DNA of 64,000 bases, taken from positions 62,001-126,000 of the forward strand of contig CAWEZI010000005.1 in NCBI GenBank assembly GCA_963813525.1, in the 5' to 3' direction. The position numbers and the translations under genes are program-made. Below, one piece after another: positions 25,950 to 33,332 of the stretch (its first letter is position 1; the number at the start of each line of letters is the position of its first letter). Source of the stretch: Bog-756 sp963813525. Lineage in GTDB: Bacteria; Actinomycetota; Acidimicrobiia; Acidimicrobiales; RAAP-2. Below the pieces are notes generated by a model that was not told the origin of the DNA, ran no database searches, and saw only the letters and a list, made by a program, of their open reading frames with translations.

Positions 25950-26863
25950 TGGCGACCACCCTGACCTTCGACGCCTCGTCCGATCCGATCCTTCAGCGCC
26001 GCCGCCAGATCCAGGAGGGGGCCGCCGCCTCGCTGCGCCGGCGCAAGCTGTATTCGAAGGTCTGGGTGGGTGTGTGCTGGGTATTCCTGGCTATTGCCAT
26101 CGTCCCGCTGGTGGCGGTGGTGGCCTACGTGGTGGTCAAGGGACTCCCGGCCTGGAACGCCGACTTCTTCACCCACGTCACGGTGCCCGAGGGCATCCCC
26201 GGGGGCGGGGTGTGGAACGCCATCGTGGGAACCGCCGAGATCGGGGCCATTGCCACGGCGGTGACGGTGCCCCTCGGACTCACCATCGGGCTGCTGCTGG
26301 CCGAGTCGGAAGGGCGTATTGCCGCTGCGGTTCGCTTCATCGCCGACGTGATGACGGGCGTCCCCTCCATCACCGTCGGCATCTTCGGGTACATCGCCAT
26401 CGTCCAGAACTTCGGCTACAGCGGGCTGGCCGGGGCCTTCGCCATCGGCATCATCATGCTGCCGGTCATCGTCCGTGCCGGCGAGACGGCATTCCGGGGG
26501 GTCTCCGGCGATCTCAGCGAGGCGGCCCTGGCCCTGGGGGCCCGCAAGTCCACCATCGCCCGGCGGGTGGTGGTGCCGGCCGCCCTACCCGGCGTCATCA
26601 CCGGGGTATTGCTGGCTGTGGCCCGGGGCCTGGGCGAGACGGCCCCTTTGCTGCTCACCATCTTCGGCAACCAGTACATGCAGTGGAACCCGACCAAGCC
26701 GATGAACGCCTTGCCCCTGGTCATCTACAACAACAGCAGCCAGCCCTACGCCGACCTCCTCCAGATCGCCTGGGGGGCGGCCCTGCTCCTAATGGTGGTG
26801 GTCCTGGCTCTCAGCATCGGGAGCCGGGTGGTGGCAGCGTTCCTGCGGAGAGAGAAGCGATGA
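25949..26863 (+). CDS. pstA: Phosphate ABC transporter permease PstA
   Basis: 304-residue partner permease. The start shares a base with the pstC TGA. It has about six membrane helices and an EAA loop, SEAALALGARKSTIARRVVV, around residue 195. PSITVGIFGY is typical of PstA. It forms the membrane channel with PstC. Its end overlaps the pstB start (ATGA), ensuring coupled synthesis. Confidence 0.93.
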   Translation: MATTLTFDASSDPILQRRRQIQEGAAASLRRRKLYSKVWVGVCWVFLAIAIVPLVAVVAYVVVKGLPAWNADFFTHVTVPEGIPGGGVWNAIVGTAEIGAIATAVTVPLGLTIGLLLAESEGRIAAAVRFIADVMTGVPSITVGIFGYIAIVQNFGYSGLAGAFAIGIIMLPVIVRAGETAFRGVSGDLSEAALALGARKSTIARRVVVPAALPGVITGVLLAVARGLGETAPLLLTIFGNQYMQWNPTKPMNALPLVIYNNSSQPYADLLQIAWGAALLLMVVVLALSIGSRVVAAFLRREKR

Positions 26864-27717
26864 TCGATCCCACCCCGAACCCGCCCGCCACCTCCGAGGG
26901 GGTGGTCGTCAACACCGAGGAGGTTCTGGTGGACCTGCCGGTCACCGACCCGGTCATGCGGCTCACCGACGTGGCCGTGTCCTTCGCCGGCCGAACTGCG
27001 GTGCGCGACGTGTCCTTCGATGTCTTTGCCGGTGAGATCACCGCCCTCATCGGGCCTTCGGGCTCCGGCAAGACCACACTGCTGCGTGCTCTCAACCGGA
27101 TGCACGACACGGTCAGGACGGCCAAGGTGACCGGGAAGATCATGCTCGGGGACCTCGACGTGAACGCCCCGTCCACCGACCCCACCCTGCTCCGGAGCCG
27201 GGTGGGCATGGTCTTCCAACGTCCGAATCCGTTCCCCACCATGAGCATTTACGAGAACGCGGTGGCCGGTCTGCGGTTCAACGGGATACGAAAGAAGGCG
27301 CTTCTCGACGAGGCGGCCGAGTCGGCCCTGATCGGAGCAGCCCTGTGGGACAGCGTGCGGGATCGGCTCAAAGCCCACGCCATCACTCTGTCGGGGGGCG
27401 AGCAACAACGGCTGTGCGTCGCCCGCGCCTTGGCCGTCGAGCCCGAGGTCTTGCTGATGGACGAGCCGACCTCGGCACTCGATCCGATTGCCACCGCGCG
27501 GATCGAAGAGCTGGTCGGTGAGCTCAAGGATCGGGTGACCATCGTCATCGTGACCCACAACATGCAACAGGCCATGCGGGTGTCGGATCGCTGCGCCTTC
27601 CTCCTCATGGGGGAGGACAAAGCGGGCGAGCTCATCGAGTTCGCTCCGACCGCCCGCTTGTTCAGCGAGCCACGTGATCCGCGGACCCTCGACTACGTGA
27701 ACGGCCGCTTCGGCTAG
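26860..27717 (+). CDS. pstB: Phosphate ABC transporter ATP-binding protein
   Basis: 285 residues. A 35-residue N-terminal tail precedes the ATPase: Walker A GPSGSGKTT (about 69-77), Q-loop VFQRPNPFPTMSIYENV-like, signature LSGGEQQR, Walker B LLMDEPTSALD, and switch His in VTHNMQQA. It energises phosphate uptake through PstCA. ATG 26860 overlaps the pstA stop. No phoU follows; the next gene is an unrelated convergent efflux pump. Confidence 0.94.
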   Translation: MIDPTPNPPATSEGVVVNTEEVLVDLPVTDPVMRLTDVAVSFAGRTAVRDVSFDVFAGEITALIGPSGSGKTTLLRALNRMHDTVRTAKVTGKIMLGDLDVNAPSTDPTLLRSRVGMVFQRPNPFPTMSIYENAVAGLRFNGIRKKALLDEAAESALIGAALWDSVRDRLKAHAITLSGGEQQRLCVARALAVEPEVLLMDEPTSALDPIATARIEELVGELKDRVTIVIVTHNMQQAMRVSDRCAFLLMGEDKAGELIEFAPTARLFSEPRDPRTLDYVNGRFG

Positions 27718-27748
27718 CCGGCACGCCCTCCTGCCCAGCCGCGCTCCA

Positions 27749-29242
27749 TCACCCGACCATGGCCGGTTGGGGATCGATGCTCTCGTGCTCGACGGTCTCG
27801 TGACGTGACGCCCGGACCAGTCCGGCGGCGGCTCCGGCCGCCAACAGCAGGATGAGGGCGCTGACCGTGAATGCCGTCGTGTAGCCGTGGACGACGGCCG
27901 CACGGGCGTTGCCAACGGTGTGGGCGTGGGCTGCCAGGTAAGCGGCCGCCGCCGAAGCAGCGATGGTGTTGAGCAGTGCGGTGCCGAGCGAGCTGCCCAC
28001 CTGCTGGGTGGTGTTGACCAGGGCACTGGCCACACCGGCATCGGTGGGGTCGACACCGATGAGGGCGGTGCTGGACATGGGCACGAACGCCGTGCCCATA
28101 CCGAAGCTCACGATGATCTCCGGCAGCAGGACGTGGGCCAGGTAGGTGCTGTCGACACCCAACCGGGTGAACCAGAACAGCCCGAAGGAACCGAGCAGCA
28201 ACCCGATCACCATCAGCGGCCGCGGGCCGAACCGGGGCAGCAGGCGGCTGGCCACGGCCGCCCCGAGGATGATGCCGCCCGAAAAGGGGAGGAAGGCAAA
28301 CCCTGTGCGCATGGCCGAGTAGCCGAGCGTTCCCTGGAAGAAATAGGTCAGGAAGAGAAACGTCCCGAGCATGGCGCTGCCCACCAGGAGGGATGCCAGG
28401 TAGGCCCCGCCACGGTTGCGGTCGAGGACCACCCGCAGGGGGAGGAGCGGATGGGCGACCCGCATCTCGATGACCACGAAGGCGATCAGCAATATGGCCG
28501 CCCCGGCCAGCATGCCCATGGTGGTGGGGGAGCTCCATCCGTCGGTGGCGGCGATGGTGAACCCGTAGACCAGGAGGAAGAGCCCCCCGGTGACCACGGC
28601 CGCGCCCGGAAGGTCGTAGCCGCCGCGGGAGGAGCTCTTCGACTCGTTGATGACCCGGTTGACGGCGAAAGCGGCGACGAGGGCGATGGGCACGTTGATG
28701 AGCAGGGTCCACCTCCACGAGGCGTACTGGGTGAGGGCGCCCCCGAGGACCAGTCCGATGGCCGCGCCCCCTCCGGCGATGCCGCCGTAGACGCCGAAGG
28801 CTCGGGCCCGCTCACGGGGCTCGGTGAAGGTGACGGTGAGAAGGGAGAGGGCGGCCGGAGCCATCACCGCGGCAAAGGCACCTTGCAGGGCACGGGCGCC
28901 GAAGAGCATGGCTGAGGTCTGAGCCAGTCCCCCCAAAGCGGAGGCGGCGGCGAAGCCGAGGAGCCCGATGAAGAACATGCGGCGCCGGCCCAGGTAATCG
29001 GCGATCCTGCCCCCCAGGAGCAGGAGGCTGCCGAAGGCCAGGGTGTAGGCGCTCATCACCCACTGGCGGTCGGCCACCGAGATGTGCAGGGCCCGCTGGG
29101 CCGACGGCAGGGCCACGATGACCACCGAGGCGTCGAGGACGATCATCAGCTGGGCGATGGCGATCACGGCGAGGGCCCAGTAGCGGCGGGGATCGGGCTC
29201 CGTGATCGGCTGGTCGGGAGCCAGAGGTTCGTGAATGGCCAT
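27749..29242 (-). CDS. MFS drug:H+ antiporter, DHA2 family, under TetR control
   Basis: 497 residues, 14 predicted membrane helices. Motifs: LDASVVIVALPSAQRAL in TM1, GGRIADYLGRRR (motif A), RALQGAFAAVMAPAALS (motif B) and GGIAGGGAAIGLVLGG (motif C). These are typical of multidrug exporters. ATG 29242 has GGAGG 7 nt upstream; the TTG at 29254 is rejected. The adjacent divergent TetR gene and two matching operators in the shared promoter region make this a self-contained, inducible efflux unit. Confidence 0.9.
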   Translation of the reverse strand: MAIHEPLAPDQPITEPDPRRYWALAVIAIAQLMIVLDASVVIVALPSAQRALHISVADRQWVMSAYTLAFGSLLLLGGRIADYLGRRRMFFIGLLGFAAASALGGLAQTSAMLFGARALQGAFAAVMAPAALSLLTVTFTEPRERARAFGVYGGIAGGGAAIGLVLGGALTQYASWRWTLLINVPIALVAAFAVNRVINESKSSSRGGYDLPGAAVVTGGLFLLVYGFTIAATDGWSSPTTMGMLAGAAILLIAFVVIEMRVAHPLLPLRVVLDRNRGGAYLASLLVGSAMLGTFLFLTYFFQGTLGYSAMRTGFAFLPFSGGIILGAAVASRLLPRFGPRPLMVIGLLLGSFGLFWFTRLGVDSTYLAHVLLPEIIVSFGMGTAFVPMSSTALIGVDPTDAGVASALVNTTQQVGSSLGTALLNTIAASAAAAYLAAHAHTVGNARAAVVHGYTTAFTVSALILLLAAGAAAGLVRASRHETVEHESIDPQPAMVG

Positions 29243-29327
29243 GGTTGCCTCCAAAGGTGCCGGATGCCAGGGTCGAAGGTGGTTCGGGCCCCTGTCCGTG
29301 GCGAAAGGGACGCCGGTTCGGTATAGT

Positions 29328-29343
29328 CGGAACGCTGGTTCCG
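29328..29343. promoter_or_regulatory. TetR operator O1
   Basis: Perfect palindrome CGGAAC-GCTG-GTTCCG. It directly follows TATAGT at 29322-29327, a possible -10 for the rightward tetR transcript, and lies just downstream of the leftward efflux start. It could therefore give autorepression as well as efflux repression. Confidence 0.8.
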
Positions 29344-29354
29344 CTTAAGGGGAC

Positions 29355-29384
29355 ACTATACGGAACATGCGTTCCGGTTGTCAA
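29355..29384 (-). promoter_or_regulatory. Near-consensus sigma-70-type promoter of the efflux pump
   Basis: On the minus strand TTGACA (29384-29379) and TATAGT (29360-29355) are separated by 18 nt. This is the best housekeeping promoter I see in the window. The spacer is occupied by TetR operator O2. Confidence 0.75.
29361..29376. promoter_or_regulatory. TetR operator O2
   Basis: Perfect palindrome CGGAAC-ATGC-GTTCCG. It fills the -35/-10 spacer of the efflux promoter, so bound repressor would exclude polymerase. Its arms are identical to O1, 33 bp away (about three helical turns). Confidence 0.8.
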
Positions 29385-29464
29385 GGCACTCGACGGATGG
29401 GTGCCGGTGAGCGACGATGAGCAGTCGATGAGCACATGGGGGACGTGGGGAAGGTGAGAGAACG

Positions 29465-30106
29465 ATGAGCACTGTGGTCGAGGGACCGGCCCAGGGCGAG
29501 CCGGGCGAGGGAGCCTCCCGACCCATGCGGGCCGATGCGGTGGAGAACCGACGGCGCATTCTCGAAGCGGCCGAGGAGGTGTTCGCCGCTCAAGGCGTGT
29601 CCGCTCCGATCGACGCGGTGGCCGAACGGGCCGGGGTGGGGGTCGGAACGCTCTACCGGCACTTCTCCACCAAAGAGGCGTTGTTCGAAGCCATCGTGAT
29701 CACCCGGCTCGAGGAACTGGTCGCAGCCGCCGGGGCCAGCGGTCCGGCCGATCCCGGTGAGGCCCTGTTTTCGTTCCTCGACGACTTCTCTCGCCAAGTG
29801 ACCCATAAGCACGACCTCATCGATGCCCTGGGCGACGCCGGCATCGAGATCAAATCCCGCTGCTCGGTCATGGCCGACGAGCTCGAAGCCGGCGTGGACG
29901 CCATGGTGCAACGGGCCCAGCGCGCCGGCGCCATCCGAGAGGGCATCTCGGGACACGAGGTTCTCGGACTGATGGTCGGCGTCTGTCAGGCTGCCGACCA
30001 CTCCGGTGTAGACGACGAATCTCGCCAGCGGATGTTCGGCGTGGTCACTGACGGCCTTCGGCAATCACCGCCGCATCCTGCTGACGGAGAAGAAATCAAA
30101 ACCTAG
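29465..30106 (+). CDS. TetR-family repressor of the efflux pump
   Basis: 213 residues. The N-terminal helix-turn-helix is RRILEAAEEVFAAQG then IDAVAERAGVGVGTLYRHF with STKEALFEAI (residues 30-80). The ligand-binding helical domain follows. The divergent DHA2 pump and the paired CGGAAC/GTTCCG palindromes between them indicate local repression relieved by an exported compound. The inducer is unknown. The last 4 bp overlap the end of the convergent response-regulator gene. Confidence 0.9.
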   Translation: MSTVVEGPAQGEPGEGASRPMRADAVENRRRILEAAEEVFAAQGVSAPIDAVAERAGVGVGTLYRHFSTKEALFEAIVITRLEELVAAAGASGPADPGEALFSFLDDFSRQVTHKHDLIDALGDAGIEIKSRCSVMADELEAGVDAMVQRAQRAGAIREGISGHEVLGLMVGVCQAADHSGVDDESRQRMFGVVTDGLRQSPPHPADGEEIKT

Positions 30107-30945
30107 GCGGGAACGGCCTGGGTCCGATCGCCGCCCGGTGACAGGACGGAGGGTACGGGGTGGGCACCGTCGGGGTCTATCCGGAAGCCCACACCCCGGA
30201 CCGTCACGATGAACCGGGGCTCTGTCGGTTCCGGCTCGAGCTTGGCCCGCAGCCGATGAATATGGGTATCGAGGGTGCGGCTGTCCGACAGGTAGCGGTC
30301 GGGCCACAAGAGATCGATGAGTTCGTCGCGCGTCCGTACTCGTCGGGGTGGGGAGAGTAGAACGGCCAGCAGATCGAATTCCCGACGGGACAGATGGGTG
30401 TGCGCACCGCCGACGGTGACCTCGCGGCGGACGAAGTCGACCTGCACCGTGCCGAAAGCGGCGACCGCGTCCTCGCCCGCGTGCTGGAGACCGACCGTCA
30501 CCGCCCTGTCCAGACCACTTTCCCCTTCCGTCACCGCGTGATGATGGAAGTGCGGAACATCCGGTGGCGAGATACGGCGCAGGATGGCTTGCATGCGGGC
30601 GACCAGTTCGCGCAGGCGGAACGGCTTGGTCACGTAGTCCGCCGCACCCAGTTCCAATCCGAGGACGACGTCGACTTCGGCATCGACCGCGCTCACCATG
30701 ACGATGGGGACAGGGGCCATCATGCGCATCCGGCGGCACACCTCCATGCCGTGCATACCGGGAAGCAGCATGTCCAACAGCACGATGTCCGGCGTGCTGG
30801 CGGCGAAGAGGGCGAGCCCTTCGGCGCCGTCGGCGGCCACGTCCACCTCGAAGCCCTCACGCCGGAGCCCCACCGAGAGGGCTTGACGATAGGACTCCTC
30901 ATCCTCGACCACCAGGACTCTGATGCTCTCGTCGGTAGCGACCAT
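30103..30945 (-). CDS. OmpR/PhoB-family response regulator (RegX3/PhoP-like)
   Basis: 280 residues. The receiver domain (10-125) has the acidic pair in VVEDEE, phospho-acceptor Asp in VLLDMLLPG, and Lys in VTKPFR. A longer than usual linker (about 130-165, His-rich HFHHHAV) precedes the winged helix with SRREFDLLAVLL and TLDTHIHRLRAKLE. No histidine kinase is adjacent, so it is an orphan here. It resembles RegX3/PhoP, and its promoter carries a PHO-like box and an 11-bp repeat array, suggesting it regulates itself within the phosphate response. GGGAGG precedes ATG 30945. Confidence 0.88.
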   Translation of the reverse strand: MVATDESIRVLVVEDEESYRQALSVGLRREGFEVDVAADGAEGLALFAASTPDIVLLDMLLPGMHGMEVCRRMRMMAPVPIVMVSAVDAEVDVVLGLELGAADYVTKPFRLRELVARMQAILRRISPPDVPHFHHHAVTEGESGLDRAVTVGLQHAGEDAVAAFGTVQVDFVRREVTVGGAHTHLSRREFDLLAVLLSPPRRVRTRDELIDLLWPDRYLSDSRTLDTHIHRLRAKLEPEPTEPRFIVTVRGVGFRIDPDGAHPVPSVLSPGGDRTQAVPA

Positions 30946-30969
30946 GCTCGGGTGACCTCCCTGGGCGCG

Positions 30970-30991
30970 ACCCTAGGGAGGCCAGGTGAAC
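30970..30991 (-). promoter_or_regulatory. PHO-type promoter of the first response regulator
   Basis: Minus strand: GTTCACC (30991-30985), 9 nt, then TAGGGT (30975-30970). It matches the element before the second regulator at 20 of 22 positions and the GTTCACC-N9-TACGGT end of the pstS array. Transcription would start near 30963, 18 nt before the ATG. Confidence 0.7.
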
Positions 30992-31015
30992 GGCAAACGG
31001 CCCGACGGCTACACG

Positions 31016-31142
31016 GCAGTGATCGGAAAGTAAACGTTGTGGGGCAGTGATCGGGCAGTGATCGGGCAGTGATCGGGCAGTGATCGGGCAGTGATCGGGC
31101 GGTTGTGGTGCGAGTGTTGGGCGGAATTGTGGCGGTGATCGG
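31016..31142 (-). repeat. 11-bp repeat array upstream of the first response regulator
   Basis: Read on the minus strand, GATCACTGCCC recurs five times in perfect tandem (starts 31096, 31085, 31074, 31063, 31052). A further copy starts at 31024, and GATCACCGCCC starts at 31140, exactly 44 bp from the array. The copy at 31024 is exactly 33 bp from the GTTCACC box. The core GATCACTG differs at one base from the pstS repeat GTTCACTG. The 28-bp step between 31052 and 31024 breaks the phase once. OmpR-family regulators bind 11-bp direct repeats, so a binding array is likely; a simple slippage repeat is the alternative. Confidence 0.6.
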
Positions 31143-31156
31143 GCGGCGGTCCTCGC

Positions 31157-31543
31157 TCAGGTGAGAGCGCCCAGAGCCAGGCCGGCCCCGGCCGCTGCCA
31201 GCCCGCAGACCAGGCTGACCAGGACGTTCAACACGGATGCCCCCCACTCACTGTTTTCGGCCAGGCTGATCGTGTCGAAGGTGAAGGTGGAGAAGGTGGT
31301 GTAGGCGCCGATCAGCCCGGTTCCGGCCACGGTCAACCAGGAGGCCGAAACGCCGTGATGGACAGCCGAACCGGTCAGCACCCCGAGGACGAACGATCCG
31401 GACAGGTTGACCAGCAGGATCCCCGTCGGGAATTCCGAGCCAGCGGAGCCGGCCGACGCCGACCACCGCTGCACCAGATGGTCGACCCTGTAACGCAGCA
31501 GGGCGCCGACCGCCCCGGCGACCAGCAAGCCGATGATGATCAC
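31157..31543 (-). CDS. crcB: Fluoride exporter CrcB/Fluc, subunit B
   Basis: 128 residues, four membrane helices. Family motifs: GAVGALLRY near the start, GILLVNLSGSFVLGVLTG, and the central break GTGLIGAYTTFSTFTFD with the Phe/Thr residues lining the pore. Fluc channels are antiparallel dimers; two unequal genes in tandem usually form a heterodimer. Its ATG overlaps the TGA of the upstream crcB (ATGA). The operon is led by a fluoride riboswitch. Confidence 0.93.
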   Translation of the reverse strand: MIIIGLLVAGAVGALLRYRVDHLVQRWSASAGSAGSEFPTGILLVNLSGSFVLGVLTGSAVHHGVSASWLTVAGTGLIGAYTTFSTFTFDTISLAENSEWGASVLNVLVSLVCGLAAAGAGLALGALT

Positions 31544-32082
31544 GGCCGCCCTCCGTCCTGGCGTTCGACCGGGCCGGGGTCGTCGGGGGAGGCAGGGGCA
31601 AAGTCATTGTTCAAGAGGCCGAGGTCGTCGGGATCGGGAATCGGGGATGGTCGGGTCCGCAGTAGAAGCTCTCTACGGGCCAGGCCGATACCCGTCGCCG
31701 CGGCAGCCAGGCCGGCGATGACCGAGGTGAGCAGATAGGTGGCGGCCAACAGCAACCGTCCGTGCTGACCGAGTTGGTCCACCTCGACCATCAGAGTGGA
31801 GAAGGTGGTGAACCCGCCACAAAAACCGATGGCCGCGAACGGCCGGACGTAACGGGTTGGTGGCCACCGTTCGATGACGGCTATGACCAGGTATCCGAGG
31901 ATCAACGAACCGGCGACGTTGACGGCAAAGGTGGCCCAGGCGAAGCCCAGTGCTGGTCCGGAAACGCCCCGGTCGACACCGTAACGGGCCAGCGTGCCGA
32001 GTGCACCGCCGGCAGCGATGGCCACGGTTTGCCATCTTCTTTCGGAGACGATGGACCGGACACCAGCCCTTCTGCGGGGCAT
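31540..32082 (-). CDS. crcB: Fluoride exporter CrcB/Fluc, subunit A with C-terminal tail
   Basis: 180 residues. The first 130 are a Fluc unit (GGALGTLARYGVDRG, FAVNVAGSLILGYL, GFCGGFTTFSTLMVE) with four helices. A hydrophilic tail of about 45 residues, LLLRTRPSPIPDPDDLGLLN onward, is not usual for the family. It would pair with the downstream crcB product to expel fluoride. GGAAGGAG lies 5 nt before ATG 32082 and can be masked by the riboswitch. Confidence 0.93.
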   Translation of the reverse strand: MPRRRAGVRSIVSERRWQTVAIAAGGALGTLARYGVDRGVSGPALGFAWATFAVNVAGSLILGYLVIAVIERWPPTRYVRPFAAIGFCGGFTTFSTLMVEVDQLGQHGRLLLAATYLLTSVIAGLAAAATGIGLARRELLLRTRPSPIPDPDDLGLLNNDFAPASPDDPGPVERQDGGRP

Positions 32083-32117
32083 CGCTTCTCCTTCCGGTGG
32101 CAGGCAATCGTGCTTTT

Positions 32118-32167
32118 CCGGTAGGAGCCATCAGCCGAATTCGGCGGTTACGGCGAGCCCCATCGCC
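32118..32167 (-). promoter_or_regulatory. Fluoride riboswitch (crcB motif)
   Basis: The minus strand reads GGCGATGGGGCTCGCC, then GTAACCGCCGAATTCGG, then CTGATGGCTCCTACCGG. This is the crcB-motif fluoride aptamer, very like the Thermotoga petrophila one: P1/P2 pairing GGCG/CGCC and CCGCCGAATTCGGC, and a pseudoknot between GGGGCT and GGCTCC (with two G-U pairs). The 3' segment CTCCTACCGG can instead pair with the crcB ribosome site CCGGAAGGAG (9 of 10 positions), so control is probably translational. The first aptamer base lies about at the transcription start. Confidence 0.92.
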
Positions 32168-32173
32168 GAGGCC

Positions 32174-32179
32174 ATTGTA
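32174..32179 (-). promoter_or_regulatory. -10 box of the crcB operon
   Basis: TACAAT on the minus strand ends 6-7 nt before the first aptamer nucleotide, so the transcript would begin with the riboswitch. No clear -35 is present at 17-18 nt; TTGCCA lies farther upstream inside a duplication. Confidence 0.55.
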
Positions 32180-32191
32180 GGGCAAAGGGTG

Positions 32192-32230
32192 CAGTGAGGG
32201 TGGCAACGCCCCAGTGAGGGTGGCAACGCC
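32192..32230. repeat. 20-bp tandem duplication upstream of the crcB promoter
   Basis: CAGTGAGGGTGGCAACGCC occurs twice without mismatch (32192-32210, 32212-32230), period 20 bp. It lies in the 253-bp gap between crcB and the second response-regulator gene, just upstream of the TACAAT box. Confidence 0.8.
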
Positions 32231-32335
32231 GCGTCGACGACAGCCGTTAGCGCTTCAAACCTTAGGGGCCCACCCGTGCACCTGACCACGACCAGTGGGG
32301 GGAGGACATTGGCGGAGGGGGCGTCGGGTAGACCC

Positions 32336-33082
32336 CTACGGCTTGAAGCGGTACCCGATCCCCCGCACGGTGAGGACGTGCTGGGGTTCGGCCGGGTTGG
32401 TCTCGATCTTCTTGCGCAGCCTCTTCACGTGCGTGTCGAGAGTTCGGCTGTCGCCGACCTTGCGGTCCCGCCAGATGCGGTCCATGCACTGGGACCGGCT
32501 CACGACGTGGCCTGATTCGATGATCAGAAGGGCCAGCAGATCGAATTCCTTGCGTGATAGATCGACCGGCCGGCCCCGGACGACGGCCTCACGTAAGGAG
32601 AGGTCGACCCGCACGGGTCCCAGGCTGTACGTGCCGGCCGGCACCGGATCCACCGGATGGGGCGACGGACGCCCGACCCGTCGGAGCACGGCCCTGATCC
32701 GGGCGGTCAGCTCCCGCGGGCGCAGCGGCTTGGTGACGTGGTCGGCCGCCCCCGCCTCGAGGGCAAGGACGGCGTCGAGCTCGTCATCGCCGGCCGTGAC
32801 CATGATCACCGGCACCGGGGAGATCTCAGCGATACGACGAAAGACCGACAGGCCCTCGCCGTCGACCAGCTTCATGTCGAGGAGGACCAACGACGGCGCG
32901 GTGGAGGCCACCAGATGGACAACCTCGTCCCCGTTGGCCGCCGTCACCACGTCGAACCCCTCTACCGACAGAGTGGCGGCGATCGAATCCCGTGACGCCA
33001 CGTCGTCATCCATGATCAGCACGGTGGGGTGGGCCAGGGGTGGCAGGAGGCCAGGGTCGACTTCACGGAAAGCCACGGTCAT
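32336..33082 (-). CDS. OmpR/PhoB-family response regulator
   Basis: 248 residues. Receiver: LIMDDD acidic triad, phospho-acceptor in LVLLDMKLVDG, Lys in VTKPLR. Winged helix: LSRKEFDLLALLI, SRTLDTHVKRLRKKIE, VRGIGYRFKP at the very end. No kinase is adjacent. ATG 33082 is chosen because the receiver begins shortly after; the open frame to 33370 is Pro/Arg-rich without similarity. The start codon overlaps the stop of an 81-codon upstream ORF, and the shared promoter lies 250 bp upstream with a PHO-like box. Confidence 0.83.
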   Translation of the reverse strand: MTVAFREVDPGLLPPLAHPTVLIMDDDVASRDSIAATLSVEGFDVVTAANGDEVVHLVASTAPSLVLLDMKLVDGEGLSVFRRIAEISPVPVIMVTAGDDELDAVLALEAGAADHVTKPLRPRELTARIRAVLRRVGRPSPHPVDPVPAGTYSLGPVRVDLSLREAVVRGRPVDLSRKEFDLLALLIIESGHVVSRSQCMDRIWRDRKVGDSRTLDTHVKRLRKKIETNPAEPQHVLTVRGIGYRFKP

Positions 33083-33324
33083 GGTCGGTCCGTGACTTTC
33101 GGGAGCAGGGCACACCTCGGATCCCGAGGCGCACGTCGGTGGGCCCAGGCCGCCGCTAGGCCACTGCCGAGCTCCTCCATTGGCCACGCCGACGGAAGAG
33201 AGGATGCCGTGAGAGGCAGGGGAGGCCAGCACCCCGGACGTAGCGAGCAGTTCAGGTCCCGTCGGTCCCGGGCGACCCGGGGGTCGGAGTGGCGTACGCA
33301 GGCGGTGTCGGAGTTGTCGGCCAT
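33079..33324 (-). CDS. Candidate leaderless small ORF coupled to the second response regulator
   Basis: An 81-residue frame, MADNSDTACVRHSDPRV... ending PKVTDRP. Its ATG (33324) lies 8 nt after the TAGGGT -10, as a leaderless start would, and its TGA overlaps the ATG of the regulator (ATGA). Both ends therefore fit a real first cistron. Against it: the composition is Arg/Pro/Ala-rich like a non-coding frame, no domain is recognised, and it could act only as a translated leader. It is not similar to anything I know. Confidence 0.35.
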   Translation of the reverse strand: MADNSDTACVRHSDPRVARDRRDLNCSLRPGCWPPLPLTASSLPSAWPMEELGSGLAAAWAHRRAPRDPRCALLPKVTDRP

Positions 33325-33332
33325 CACGGTCC

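Noticed and set aside
31016..31142. CRISPR-like repeat array
   Set aside because: Units are 11 bp with no unique spacers and no cas genes; the same applies to the 19-bp array at 36976 and the 15-bp array at 50452.
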